A program made the translations under genes and the position numbers. From Polyangium fumosum (lineage in GTDB: Bacteria > Myxococcota_A > Polyangia > Polyangiales > Polyangiaceae), in NCBI RefSeq assembly GCF_005144585.1, contig NZ_SSMQ01000009.1:1-64000 (forward strand): a stretch of 64,000 nucleotides of DNA, in the 5' to 3' direction. The notes below the pieces were generated by a model, which was not told where the DNA came from, made no database searches, and saw nothing but the letters and a program-made list of their open reading frames with translations. Shown one piece after another: positions 51,816 to 60,228 of the stretch; the stretch's first letter is position 1, and each line of letters opens with the position of its first letter.

Positions 51816-51993
51816 CTGTGGGGGTCCCTTTCGGTGCGCCCATCGCTTCCGCGCGGGGTACGAAGGTTCGGCCGAGCCGATCATAACGATCACGTCAAAG
51901 GCCGCCGGCGCGTCATCGTTGCACGCGCCGCATCATCGAGATCTTCGGGAAGACGCGCGTGTTCCCTCGCGTTTTGCGCGCGTCTGCCGGTCA

Positions 51994-52016
51994 CCGAGGC
52001 GAGCGCATCGCCTCGG
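51994..52016. repeat. Perfect 9-bp hairpin
   Basis: CCGAGGCGA (51994-52002) and TCGCCTCGG (52008-52016) enclose a 5-nt loop. It lies in the long gap, about 60 nt before the TTGACA box. Confidence 0.5.
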
Positions 52017-52309
52017 GAGGGGAGCGTGCGCGCATGCATCGATACGTAACACGAATTACAACCCTGAGTTCCTTTGACAAACGGGGCGCGGGGTCGGTTC
52101 CATCAATAAAACCGTATTTTCCAGTGCCCAGGTTCGTCGGAACGGTGCATAGTAGGGGCGTGCTCGCCCAAAAGCATAACAGGGTGGACGTGGGGCCTGC
52201 GCCCGCCCGACGACAAACCAGGTTCCAGGTCCTGCAATCAACCACTTCCTTGATCCGGCACGTGGAGGGCCGGCGGGGTCGTCCGTGAGGATGTCCCGAA
52301 AGAAACGCC

Positions 52310-52648
52310 ATGCCGCGACGAACCGTACCGGATCCTTTCGCAACGCAGGTGGGTGGCCGCATCCGTGAGCTTCGTCTGGAACGAGGCATGTCCCTGGCCG
52401 AGCTCGCGGACGCGAGCGAGCTGTCGAAGGGACACCTTTCCAGCGTCGAACACGGGCTCGCAGCCATCACGATCCAGACGATCTCCCGGCTCGCCCGGGG
52501 GCTCTCGCTGCCGCCCCTCTACTTGCTGACCTTCCCGGGGGAAGACGAGCGCGCGCACGCCGCGGAGCTCGTTCGCAAGCTCCCGACCGATCAGGTCCGC
52601 AAGCTCCGCCGTCAGCTCCAGGTGCAGCTCGGTCTGCGCAAACGCTGA
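52310..52648 (+). CDS. XRE-family HTH transcriptional regulator
   Basis: 112 residues. A Cro/CI-type helix-turn-helix spans about 12-70: 'GGRIRELRLERGMSLAELAD', 'SELSKGHLSSVEHGLAAITI', then 'ISRLARGLSLPPLYLL'. The C-terminal about 35 residues are a charged helix ('LVRKLPTDQVRKLRRQLQVQ') that may dimerise. No ligand domain. It has its own terminator and lies beside, convergent to, the double radical SAM gene, so a role in controlling that cluster is possible but unproven. Confidence 0.88.
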   Translation: MPRRTVPDPFATQVGGRIRELRLERGMSLAELADASELSKGHLSSVEHGLAAITIQTISRLARGLSLPPLYLLTFPGEDERAHAAELVRKLPTDQVRKLRRQLQVQLGLRKR

Positions 52649-52677
52649 TCCCGGCGTATACCTCGTGCTGATCCCGT

Positions 52678-52713
52678 AATCGGGGCCGCCCTGAAAAGCG
52701 GCCCCGATTTTTT
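52678..52713 (+). terminator. Intrinsic terminator
   Basis: AATCGGGGCCGC (52678-52689) pairs perfectly with GCGGCCCCGATT (52698-52709) across an 8-nt loop and runs into TTTTTT (52708-52713). It terminates the HTH gene, overlaps the 3' end of the convergent radical SAM gene, and may act in both directions. Confidence 0.9.
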
Positions 52714-55549
52714 AGGTCGACCGCGACGAACGGCGCTCGATCGGCGCGACGCACGTTTCCCCGAAGCGCTCGACATCGATGTGCCGAACGCCGAAGCACG
52801 CCGATTGAACGGCGCAACGCTCGCACGCGGGGACCTTCCGGCGAAACTCGACCGGCCCGGGGATGGGTTTGCCCGAGAGGACCCGTTCGTCGGCGTCGAA
52901 CGCGCAGAGGGGCGGGCCGCAGGGCCCATCGAGCCCGCGCACCACGATCCCCAGGACAAACGCGCGATCGAGCGCCTTTCGCAGCGCGGCCCGGAGGCGC
53001 GCGGGATCCGGCACGATCGTCCCGACGAGCGCACGATCGAACGGCATCGTCGGGTACGAGATCATGAGATGCATCAGGCTCGGATGGCGGCCAAACGTGT
53101 CGTGGATGAAATCGGGCAACGCTCCGAGCGCGTCGATGCCCTCCGCCGTCGTCACGGCGTTCAGCGCGACCGGGATGCCCGCGTCGAGCAGCGCATGGAT
53201 GCCCCGCACGGTCCGCTCGTGCGTGCCGGGCGCTCGCGTGATGGCATCCGAGACCGCGGGATCGCCGCTATGGAGCGAGACGAACGCCTGCGTGACGCCC
53301 GCCTTCGCGAGGCGCGAAGCATACCCCGGCTTGCTCGCCTGGATGGCGTTCGTCTCGAGCGTCACCCCGGTAAAACCGAGCGCGCGCGCTCGCTCCACGT
53401 AACGAATGAGCTCGGGGTCGAGCATGGGCTCGCCGCCCGAGACGATGAGCGCACGCGCGCCGGCCGCCCATAGGTCCTCGATCCATCGAACGACCTGCTC
53501 GGGCCCGTAGCGCCCCCAATCGCGGCCCTGCCAGCACATGCCGCAGTCCTGGTTGCAGCCGAAGCCCGTCCGCACGATACCCTCGGGCGGCTCGATGCCC
53601 GCCACGATCTGGCGGAAGAAGCCGAGCGGCACACCCACGGGCAGCCGCGCGAGCTCCTTTCCGAGCCCCGCGGCGCGCTCCCATCGCTCTTTCGTCGTCG
53701 CCACGACGAGCCGCGCCGCCATCGCCTCGAACGCCTTCGCCCACCGCGCGGCCTCGGGTACGCTCGAACAAACCTCCACCGTGGCTTTGCCCGCGGCCTT
53801 GTCCCAGCCGAGCCGCAGGCGCGCGATCGGATCCCGTTTCCCGAGCACGAGCTCGACGTGATGTTTGTCCGCATTCACGTCGAGCAGCGTGAGCCCGAAC
53901 GCGGGCAGGTCCACGGGCAGCGACGGCGCGTTCACGATCGTCCGGGCGAGCTCGCGCTTCTTCGCGGCCGCCTCGCCCTCGACGCTCGGCGGATCCCGAA
54001 AGACGACGCCGTTTGTCTCGGCCACGTCCCGGCCGCGCGCGCGGCCCTTCGCGGCCATGGCGCGCTCGACGTCGTCCACCGTCACGAGCGCCGGATCGGC
54101 CGCGGACGAGACGAGCGCGAGCAACGTCTCGAAGAGCGTGAGCTCGTCCCGGCCCCCGCTTCGCCGGATGGATGCGGCCGCGAGCTCGGCGATGGCTCGG
54201 ACACGTTTGTCCTGGAACCGCCATGGGCGCGCCGGCAGATACCCATAACGCGCGCTCGCGTCGTCCTCGGGGCTCTCGTAGGCGTCAGCGAGCAGCCCGT
54301 CGCGCTCGGCGAGATAGTAGAGCGCCGTGTCGGGATAAAGCCGCACGCGCGAGAGCAAGAGGTGCCCGCGAAGCTCGTGCATGCCGGTTTGTCGCATGCA
54401 TGCGAGGTTTGTCCGGAGGTCCAAAAGCGTCGTCCACGGCGTGAACAGGATGAAGCCGAAGGCCGCGTGCGAGAGATCCATCGCGGGCGCGTATTCGGTG
54501 TTCCAGCGGCGGAGCGCTTCGAGGAAGCGGACGAGCGTCTCCTGCGTCGCGCCTTTGTTGAAGCGATCGAGCTCGGGCTGGGAGAAGTTCTCCACGCCGA
54601 CGAGGAAAGGCGCGAGGCGGATCGACGAGCGCCGCGCGGACGCGAGCGCGCGCGTGAAGCGGGTCGTGTTCTGGAGCCACCAGTCGGCGCGTGATTCGAT
54701 GAGCAGCGTGAAGGGCCCGAGCTTTTCGGCCTCGGCCGCCTCGACGAGCTCGGTGAGGTAATAAAACGGGTTCTGGTCGCGCAGGACGAGCGCCTCTATC
54801 TCCGGCGCGTTCGCGCGCAGATACCGGAGCTGGACGAGCGCCCAGGCGAGCGCCTCGTCGCGCGATTTGTGCTCGTAATGGTTGCCCGTGGTGCAGAACC
54901 CGCAGCCGCGGCCCGCGCCCTCGGGGATCTTCGTGCCCGCATAAAGCGGGTTCTCCCGCGCGTCGGCCTGGTACGGGCAGCCCGTGTTGCCCGTGATCGG
55001 AAACGAGGGGAACCGCGGGCGCGCGTCCGCGGTCGCGTACACGGGCCGGAGCAGCGGGGCATACCGCGGCAGCGGCTCATCCGGGAGCGCCCGGCCCGCG
55101 AGCGCGGAGAGGAGCGCGACCACCGCCTGTGGTTCTGCCGGACAAACGTGGTTCGCCGGCGCGTCCGAGAGGTCGTGCTCGCCGACGAGGCGGACGAACG
55201 TCGTTTCAGGCAATTCGCGGGCGAGCCGCGCGACGATCGCCGTGCTCCAGAGCCGCTCGTAAAGGATCGTCGGGTACGGGCGAAGCGCACGGACGAGCGC
55301 GTCCCAGGCCGCGCTCGCTTCTGCCTCTGCGCCGCGCGGCAGGTGCGCCACGACGAGGTCGCCCGGGATCCCCGCGGCGCGCATCGCGCCCGCGATGTGG
55401 TGGAGCCCCACGTCGTCGAGGAACGAGCGGTCGCGATGGCTATGCAAGCTGAGGACGGCCGCTGGCAGCGCGCCTTCGCCGCGCGCATCTTGGGCAGGCA
55501 GAGAGAGGGGCGGCACACCCGCCTCGCGAACGAGCGGCAAGGATCGCAT
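52712..55549 (-). CDS. Double radical SAM protein
   Basis: 945 residues with two radical SAM modules in one chain. Residues 1-150 are a Rossmann-like region similar in position to a B12-binding domain, but without a clear Asp-x-His-x-x-Gly motif. Module 1 (about 180-500) has Cys-Pro-Tyr near 190, then 'GAGRGCGFCTTGNHYEH' near 215, so the three Cys are spaced C-x24-C-x2-C instead of C-x3-C-x2-C. Module 2 (about 650-860) has the standard 'GFGCNQDCGMCWQGRDW' and 'ALIVSGGEPMLDPELI'. The C-terminus carries further Cys ('CGPPLC', 'ACERCAVQSACFG', a final Cys) like a SPASM auxiliary cluster. Substrate unknown. Its start is 30 nt from that of the divergent DUF483-like gene. Confidence 0.85.
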   Translation of the reverse strand: MRSLPLVREAGVPPLSLPAQDARGEGALPAAVLSLHSHRDRSFLDDVGLHHIAGAMRAAGIPGDLVVAHLPRGAEAEASAAWDALVRALRPYPTILYERLWSTAIVARLARELPETTFVRLVGEHDLSDAPANHVCPAEPQAVVALLSALAGRALPDEPLPRYAPLLRPVYATADARPRFPSFPITGNTGCPYQADARENPLYAGTKIPEGAGRGCGFCTTGNHYEHKSRDEALAWALVQLRYLRANAPEIEALVLRDQNPFYYLTELVEAAEAEKLGPFTLLIESRADWWLQNTTRFTRALASARRSSIRLAPFLVGVENFSQPELDRFNKGATQETLVRFLEALRRWNTEYAPAMDLSHAAFGFILFTPWTTLLDLRTNLACMRQTGMHELRGHLLLSRVRLYPDTALYYLAERDGLLADAYESPEDDASARYGYLPARPWRFQDKRVRAIAELAAASIRRSGGRDELTLFETLLALVSSAADPALVTVDDVERAMAAKGRARGRDVAETNGVVFRDPPSVEGEAAAKKRELARTIVNAPSLPVDLPAFGLTLLDVNADKHHVELVLGKRDPIARLRLGWDKAAGKATVEVCSSVPEAARWAKAFEAMAARLVVATTKERWERAAGLGKELARLPVGVPLGFFRQIVAGIEPPEGIVRTGFGCNQDCGMCWQGRDWGRYGPEQVVRWIEDLWAAGARALIVSGGEPMLDPELIRYVERARALGFTGVTLETNAIQASKPGYASRLAKAGVTQAFVSLHSGDPAVSDAITRAPGTHERTVRGIHALLDAGIPVALNAVTTAEGIDALGALPDFIHDTFGRHPSLMHLMISYPTMPFDRALVGTIVPDPARLRAALRKALDRAFVLGIVVRGLDGPCGPPLCAFDADERVLSGKPIPGPVEFRRKVPACERCAVQSACFGVRHIDVERFGETCVAPIERRSSRST

Positions 55550-55579
55550 CGGGGCCCGGAAGCCCGTAGGCTACACCGG

Positions 55580-56929
55580 GTGCGGCAGCCCGTCATCCTC
55601 CTCGGCAAAGGCGACGTCTCGCTCGCGGCGGCGGATGGGGACGTGCTCGTCGAGCCCGAAGGCGGCGGCCTCGAAGCGATCGAGGCGCTCTTGGCCCGGA
55701 GCCCGCGCGCGGCCGTCGTGACCTCGGGGGGAGACGAAGGTTTTTTCCGGGCGAGCCTGTGCCTCGAACGAGGCGTGAAGGCGGTGATCCTGCGCCGCGG
55801 TGCGTTCTCCGAGGCGCACGAAAAGGAGCTCGCCGCGCGGGCGCGGAGCTTCGGGCACGAGCTCTTCCTGCACGACGATTCGCGCGGATACGGGCGCGTG
55901 CGCGCAGGCGGCGAGCGTGTGCAGGTGGGCGCGCCCGAGGTCGCCGCGTGGGAAACGGCGGCACGCGGAGCGCTTGGGCAAAGCAGGCGGGCGGCCGCGA
56001 TCGGCCTCGACGTGGATCCCGCCTGGGAAGAGGCCGCAGAGGCCGCGGAGCCGCTGCCCATGGACGCGCCCGTGCCGGGTTTGTCCGAGAACCTGGAGGA
56101 GGTCGCGTTCACGAACGGGGACAAACCCGTGCTGTATCTGGTGGTCCCCGCCCGCTCGCTCGAAGCCGCGCGCGCGCGGCACCCGGGCGCGGCGATGGCC
56201 CTCGCGCGCGCGGAGGCAGCGCCGCTCGCGGTCGAGGGCGCGACGGGCCGGCGCATCGAAGGCGCCTCGGGCGAGGCGACCGTGCATGCGTTTTTCTCGA
56301 CCGACCCGGATCTCGCCGCGCGCGCGGCATCGCTCTGGGAGCAGGGTTCGTCCCGGAACGCTCTTGGGATCGGGGAGCTGCTCGGCTATCCGCCCTGCTG
56401 CACGGCCGCGTTCGTGGCGCTCGCCGATCGCCGGAACAACGCGGCGCTCGTGTACGTCACGGCCGCGCGCACCCGCGCGCTCGGCGCGTCGTTTCATCCG
56501 CTGCTCGACGTGGCCGTGCGGCGCGTCGTCCCCTTCACCCCGTGCTCGTTCGGCTGCGAACGCGCCGCGGCCGTGGCCTCGCGTGTCGTCGCCGCGCTCC
56601 CGCGCGTGCAAGCCGAGGCGCTCACCCGCGCGCTTACGCGGCCCGTGCTTTACCTCGACGAGGCGCGGGCCGTCGCGCTCGAAGGCGCCCGGGTGGACGG
56701 TGCCGCGCTCTCCTTCGAATCCGCGGTTTTCCTCCCCGCCCCGGCCCCGCTCGACCCCGACGGCGAGATGTTCGCGCGAAAGCTCTTGGGGGCATTCTTC
56801 AAGGGCGGCGGCACGCTCGTGTGCACGGACGATGGATTCGAGGTGCGCAGCGCGTCGTTCACGCGGCGCCTCGGACGAACCTCGCCGCGGCTCGGGGTGC
56901 TCTTGCCGTTCGGCAGGCTGTCCGGGTAA
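55580..56929 (+). CDS. DUF483-like protein in radical SAM cluster
   Basis: About 449 residues from a GTG at 55580; no ATG is suitably placed. Residues 1-120 are an alpha/beta region ('VILLGKGDVSLAAADGD', 'AAVVTSGGDEGFF'). The central part includes 'IGELLGYPPCCTAAFVAL' near 270 and 'PFTPCSFGCERAAAVA' near 320. The paired Cys-Cys and Cys-x3-Cys are the pattern I associate with DUF483 and suggest a metal or Fe-S site. No signal peptide. It lies between two radical SAM genes, divergent from one (30 nt) and convergent with the other (3 nt), so a shared pathway is likely. Chemistry unknown. Confidence 0.75.
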   Translation: MRQPVILLGKGDVSLAAADGDVLVEPEGGGLEAIEALLARSPRAAVVTSGGDEGFFRASLCLERGVKAVILRRGAFSEAHEKELAARARSFGHELFLHDDSRGYGRVRAGGERVQVGAPEVAAWETAARGALGQSRRAAAIGLDVDPAWEEAAEAAEPLPMDAPVPGLSENLEEVAFTNGDKPVLYLVVPARSLEAARARHPGAAMALARAEAAPLAVEGATGRRIEGASGEATVHAFFSTDPDLAARAASLWEQGSSRNALGIGELLGYPPCCTAAFVALADRRNNAALVYVTAARTRALGASFHPLLDVAVRRVVPFTPCSFGCERAAAVASRVVAALPRVQAEALTRALTRPVLYLDEARAVALEGARVDGAALSFESAVFLPAPAPLDPDGEMFARKLLGAFFKGGGTLVCTDDGFEVRSASFTRRLGRTSPRLGVLLPFGRLSG

Positions 56930-56932
56930 ACC

Positions 56933-59560
56933 TCAGCCGAGATAGCCCGAACCGCCCGGAGTCACGTCCACGCGCCCTCGCTGGCCGCCCGGGGCCATCG
57001 CCGCTTGGTTGCGCCGCCCCACGGGCCGCGGCGGGATTTCGAGCAGGTACTTCGTCACGGTCGCCTTGTCGTACCGTCGCGACATCCAAAAAAGATCATA
57101 CTCGTTGATCTTGTCGAGCGTGCGGATGCCAAGCTCGCCCATGCGCGCGAGGATTCGATTGCGCGACGCATCGATCACGTCGCGTTTCTCCTCCCATTTC
57201 AATCCGCCGATCTCATCGTACGCGAGCGTCACCTGGCCCGTCTTCAATCGGTCGAAGCCCGGGCGCAGCACGATGCCGGCGTCCTCCGGGTCGACGCCCA
57301 TGCCGGGGAACAGGTAAAACCCCTGGAAACAGCCGACGATGTCGATCTCCTCGGCGAGCGTCTCCACGAGGTGCACCGTGGCGTCGACGTCCTCCTCGGT
57401 CTCGTGGAAATAGCCGGAGATGAAATTGACGCGGTTGATGATGCCGGCACGATGCGTATTCTGCAGCGTCTCGATGATGTCCCGCGAGAGCAGGCCCTTC
57501 TTCATCAATTCGAGAATCTTGTCGCTGCCGCTCTCGGCGCCGTAGTTGAGCAGGAGGCAGCCGGATTCGCGCATGAGCGCGGCGAGCTCGGCAGAGATGT
57601 CGGTGGGGCGGCAGGAGTCGGTCCATTGCAGGCCCGCCTTCGAATCGACGAGCCGCCGGCACATGCGTTCGAGCAAGCGCGGGCTCACGTTGACGAGGTT
57701 GTTCAGGAACATGAAGTCCCGCACCCCGTATCGCTCCGCGAGGGCCATGAGCTCGTCCGCGGTCTTCTCCGGCGACTGGACGTCGAGCCACTCCTTGGCG
57801 CTGCAAAATTCGCACTTCGCCGTGCACCCCTTCACGAATCCATAAGGGAGATACACGAAGGGCTCGATGGGCTCGCCGTGGTAGAGACCGTCCCGCGCGA
57901 GGGCGTCGAGCAGGCGCTCGGTGGGTTTGCCGCGGTAGAGGTCGAACGGGACGTCGTCGAAATCGGGCCGCGGCATGGCGTTGAGGTGCGAGCGAATGAG
58001 CTTGTTTTTCGTGACGCTCTCGCCCTCGCGGGACCAGACGCCCGGAATGTCGGCCGCGCGGCGATCCCGGTACGCTTCGAGGTGCAAGAGGCCGAGGAGC
58101 GGGACCTCGCCGTCGCCGTCGACCACGTAATCGAACGTTTTCGGGGTGCCAAGCGCACGGTCGCCGTCGACCTGATCCCGCTCGCCGCCGAGCACCGTGG
58201 GAAACCCCGTCCGCTCCTTGACGAGCCGCGCGAGGCACGCCGCGATGTTCATCTGGAAATGGCCGAAGTAATCGACGATGGAGAACCCGACCAGCGCCCG
58301 GCGGCCGGATGCAGCGGCGACCACAAGCTCTGGGCCGAAGGAATTCCACATGTGCTCGGCCGCCGCCGCGACGGCGGGGCTCTCGGCGCCGGCGAGCCAG
58401 CCGTCGACGGCGGCGTCGTCCACGAAGCCATCGAGCCGGTCGTCGGCGTGCGAGATCTGCAAGTCGAAGATGCGCGTGGAAAAACCGTGGCCGCGGGTGA
58501 ACGCCGCGAGCCGCGCAGCCGCGAGCGAGGGCAATTCGAGCTCGTCGTAGCTGTTGCGATAACGCGGGACGTGCACGAGGACCATTTCGATCGGTCGGTT
58601 CGTCGCGCGCGTCGCATATCGTTCGACGCTCGCCTGCGCGAGGGCGACGGACGCCGCGGCGCCGGCGAGCGAGGCCGGCGAGGGCGTCTCCGCGATGCGC
58701 GGCGCCGCCAAGGCGTGGCGCGTCGCGACTTCCAAGGGGTTCGGGACGACGTCGAGCCGCACGGGGCCGTCCCGAAGGAGCGCCTTTCGCGTCAACGATG
58801 CGCCCTGCTTGCTCCAGCGACAAACCAGCGCGCCGCGTCGCATGACGACCTCGACCTCGAAGGGCCCCTCGCCCTGCATCTCCTCGTCGAGATCGACCTC
58901 GACGACGACGTCGCCGATACGCGCGTGGCAGACGAGCCGATCGGCGCCGACGGCCGCGACGGCCTCGGTCACTTCGAGCCCCCGCGCGGCGCCCGGAACG
59001 ACCGCGTCCGCGAGCGCGAACGGGCCGGCGGCGAGGCGAGCGAGCCGCGCCGCGACGTCGGCAGGAAGCTCGAACGGGATGCGCGCGCCCGCGACGAAAG
59101 GCGTGCGCGTCGAGGCCGCGCGCAGGATGCGGCGGCCCGCCGGCGCGCGTACGGACAAACCCACGAGCGCGCCCATCGATTCACGCCGCGCTTCCTCGAC
59201 GAGCGCGAGGAACATCGGTTCGAGCACGAGCGCGCCCGCGTCGATCACATCGGGAGACGCCGTGTCCCGAAGCGCCCGCGCGAGCGCCGTCGGGACGACG
59301 ATACGAACGCCGGACGTCGCCGCGATGAGGGCACGCGCGGCGTCCTCCGGCACGTCCTCGCCGAGGACGAGGCAGCCGCCTTCGCCCGCGAGCTTGGCCG
59401 CGAGATCGGGCGCGCGGCGGACGGCTTCGGCCGCGGTCGTGGGCACGACACGCGCGGCGCGCGCGAGGCGCGCGAGGGGCGAGGCGACCCGAGGCGCCGA
59501 TTCCGGCTTCCCGGCGACGGCGACGAGGAGAGCTTGCCGCTTGCCGTGCGCGTCCGTCAT
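56933..59560 (-). CDS. Radical SAM protein with B12-binding-like N-terminal region
   Basis: 875 residues from the ATG at 59560; a GTG at 59581 would add seven residues. Residues 1-310 are an Ala/Arg/Val-rich region I do not recognise. About 320-520 resembles the cobalamin-binding fold that precedes many radical SAM domains ('SYDELELPSLAAARLAAF', 'VGFSIVDYFGHFQMNIAA', 'GFPTVLGGERD'). The radical SAM core starts near 575 with 'YGFVKGCTAKCEFCSAKEWL' (C-x3-C-x2-C) and continues with 'LLNYGAESGSDKILELMKKG'. Likely a methyltransferase or related enzyme of class B type, though cobalamin use is not certain. Convergent with the DUF483-like gene. Confidence 0.85.
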   Translation of the reverse strand: MTDAHGKRQALLVAVAGKPESAPRVASPLARLARAARVVPTTAAEAVRRAPDLAAKLAGEGGCLVLGEDVPEDAARALIAATSGVRIVVPTALARALRDTASPDVIDAGALVLEPMFLALVEEARRESMGALVGLSVRAPAGRRILRAASTRTPFVAGARIPFELPADVAARLARLAAGPFALADAVVPGAARGLEVTEAVAAVGADRLVCHARIGDVVVEVDLDEEMQGEGPFEVEVVMRRGALVCRWSKQGASLTRKALLRDGPVRLDVVPNPLEVATRHALAAPRIAETPSPASLAGAAASVALAQASVERYATRATNRPIEMVLVHVPRYRNSYDELELPSLAAARLAAFTRGHGFSTRIFDLQISHADDRLDGFVDDAAVDGWLAGAESPAVAAAAEHMWNSFGPELVVAAASGRRALVGFSIVDYFGHFQMNIAACLARLVKERTGFPTVLGGERDQVDGDRALGTPKTFDYVVDGDGEVPLLGLLHLEAYRDRRAADIPGVWSREGESVTKNKLIRSHLNAMPRPDFDDVPFDLYRGKPTERLLDALARDGLYHGEPIEPFVYLPYGFVKGCTAKCEFCSAKEWLDVQSPEKTADELMALAERYGVRDFMFLNNLVNVSPRLLERMCRRLVDSKAGLQWTDSCRPTDISAELAALMRESGCLLLNYGAESGSDKILELMKKGLLSRDIIETLQNTHRAGIINRVNFISGYFHETEEDVDATVHLVETLAEEIDIVGCFQGFYLFPGMGVDPEDAGIVLRPGFDRLKTGQVTLAYDEIGGLKWEEKRDVIDASRNRILARMGELGIRTLDKINEYDLFWMSRRYDKATVTKYLLEIPPRPVGRRNQAAMAPGGQRGRVDVTPGGSGYLG

Positions 59561-59597
59561 CCCGATCGACTCTACCACCACGAGGGGCGGAGGCGGA

Positions 59598-60179
59598 TCA
59601 CCACTCCACGACGAACGTGCAGCGAGGCGCGCCCTCGATGCGGCACCCCGGGACGTGCGTGATCGTGGCGCGTGGCTCGAACCGCTTCGCCATCCCGAGC
59701 ACCATGCCGACCTCGGCCGCGCAGTCGTACGGCGTGTCGACGTTCATCTCGATCCGGCGGTCAGGGAGGGAAGCCCGGGCCAAGGCGTAATGGCCGATGC
59801 CTTCGAGCGTCGTGCCGTCCTTCGGGTCGAGCATCAGCCGGCCGCCGAGGCGATGCATGGCGTGGTAGGCGACGTCGATCGACGCGAGGGCCGCCTGGAC
59901 GTCGCGGAGGTCCGGCGGGAAGGCGGCATTCGCCATGATGCTCTCGCCGCACTTGTAGAGCGCGTTCGGGCCGATCTCGCGCTTGATGCTGGCGAGCGTG
60001 GCGAGCCAGTCGCGCAGCGAAAACCACTCGTCGACGAAGGACGCGCCGCCCTTGCCGTCGTCCACGCAGATGCCGTGCTGCACGAGGATGCGATGCGCGA
60101 GCCGAGGGAAATTCTCGAAGGCGACGATGAACGGCAAGACGCCGTTGCGATGAACCTCGACCGAGCTGGTGGAGAGCAC
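59598..60179 (-). CDS. Small protein, possible V4R/HNOB-type ligand-binding domain
   Basis: 193 residues. The GTG start is set by a strong GGGAGGTGG about 6 nt upstream. Mostly helical N-terminal half ('EWFSLRDWLATLASIKREIG', 'YKCGESIMANAAFPPDLRDV'). The C-terminal half ends 'GCRIEGAPRCTFVVEW', a Gly...Cys...Phe strand pair like that closing V4R and heme-NO-binding domains. That resemblance is weak and I could not confirm it. It lies between the radical SAM gene and the kinase-AAA gene, on the same strand as both, 49 nt after the kinase stop. Confidence 0.65.
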   Translation of the reverse strand: MLSTSSVEVHRNGVLPFIVAFENFPRLAHRILVQHGICVDDGKGGASFVDEWFSLRDWLATLASIKREIGPNALYKCGESIMANAAFPPDLRDVQAALASIDVAYHAMHRLGGRLMLDPKDGTTLEGIGHYALARASLPDRRIEMNVDTPYDCAAEVGMVLGMAKRFEPRATITHVPGCRIEGAPRCTFVVEW

Positions 60180-60228
60180 CGGACCACCTCCCTTCTTTCT
60201 CGCCGCACGCGCCGCGCAGGCCGCGATG

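Larger units (their letters stand above)
51719..52309. other. Long intergenic region before the HTH gene
   Basis: 591 nt with no supported gene. It contains two hairpins (51786-51815 and 51994-52016). From about 52040 to 52130 there is a locally AT-richer stretch that probably holds the promoter of the HTH gene. TTGACA at 52074-52079 is a good -35 match, but no convincing -10 lies 16-18 nt downstream. Confidence 0.5.

Noticed and set aside
52650-52711. Possible precursor peptide gene beside the double radical SAM gene
   Set aside because: The gap holds only an intrinsic terminator, and no short ORF with a start and ribosome-binding site was found in the other gaps of the cluster.
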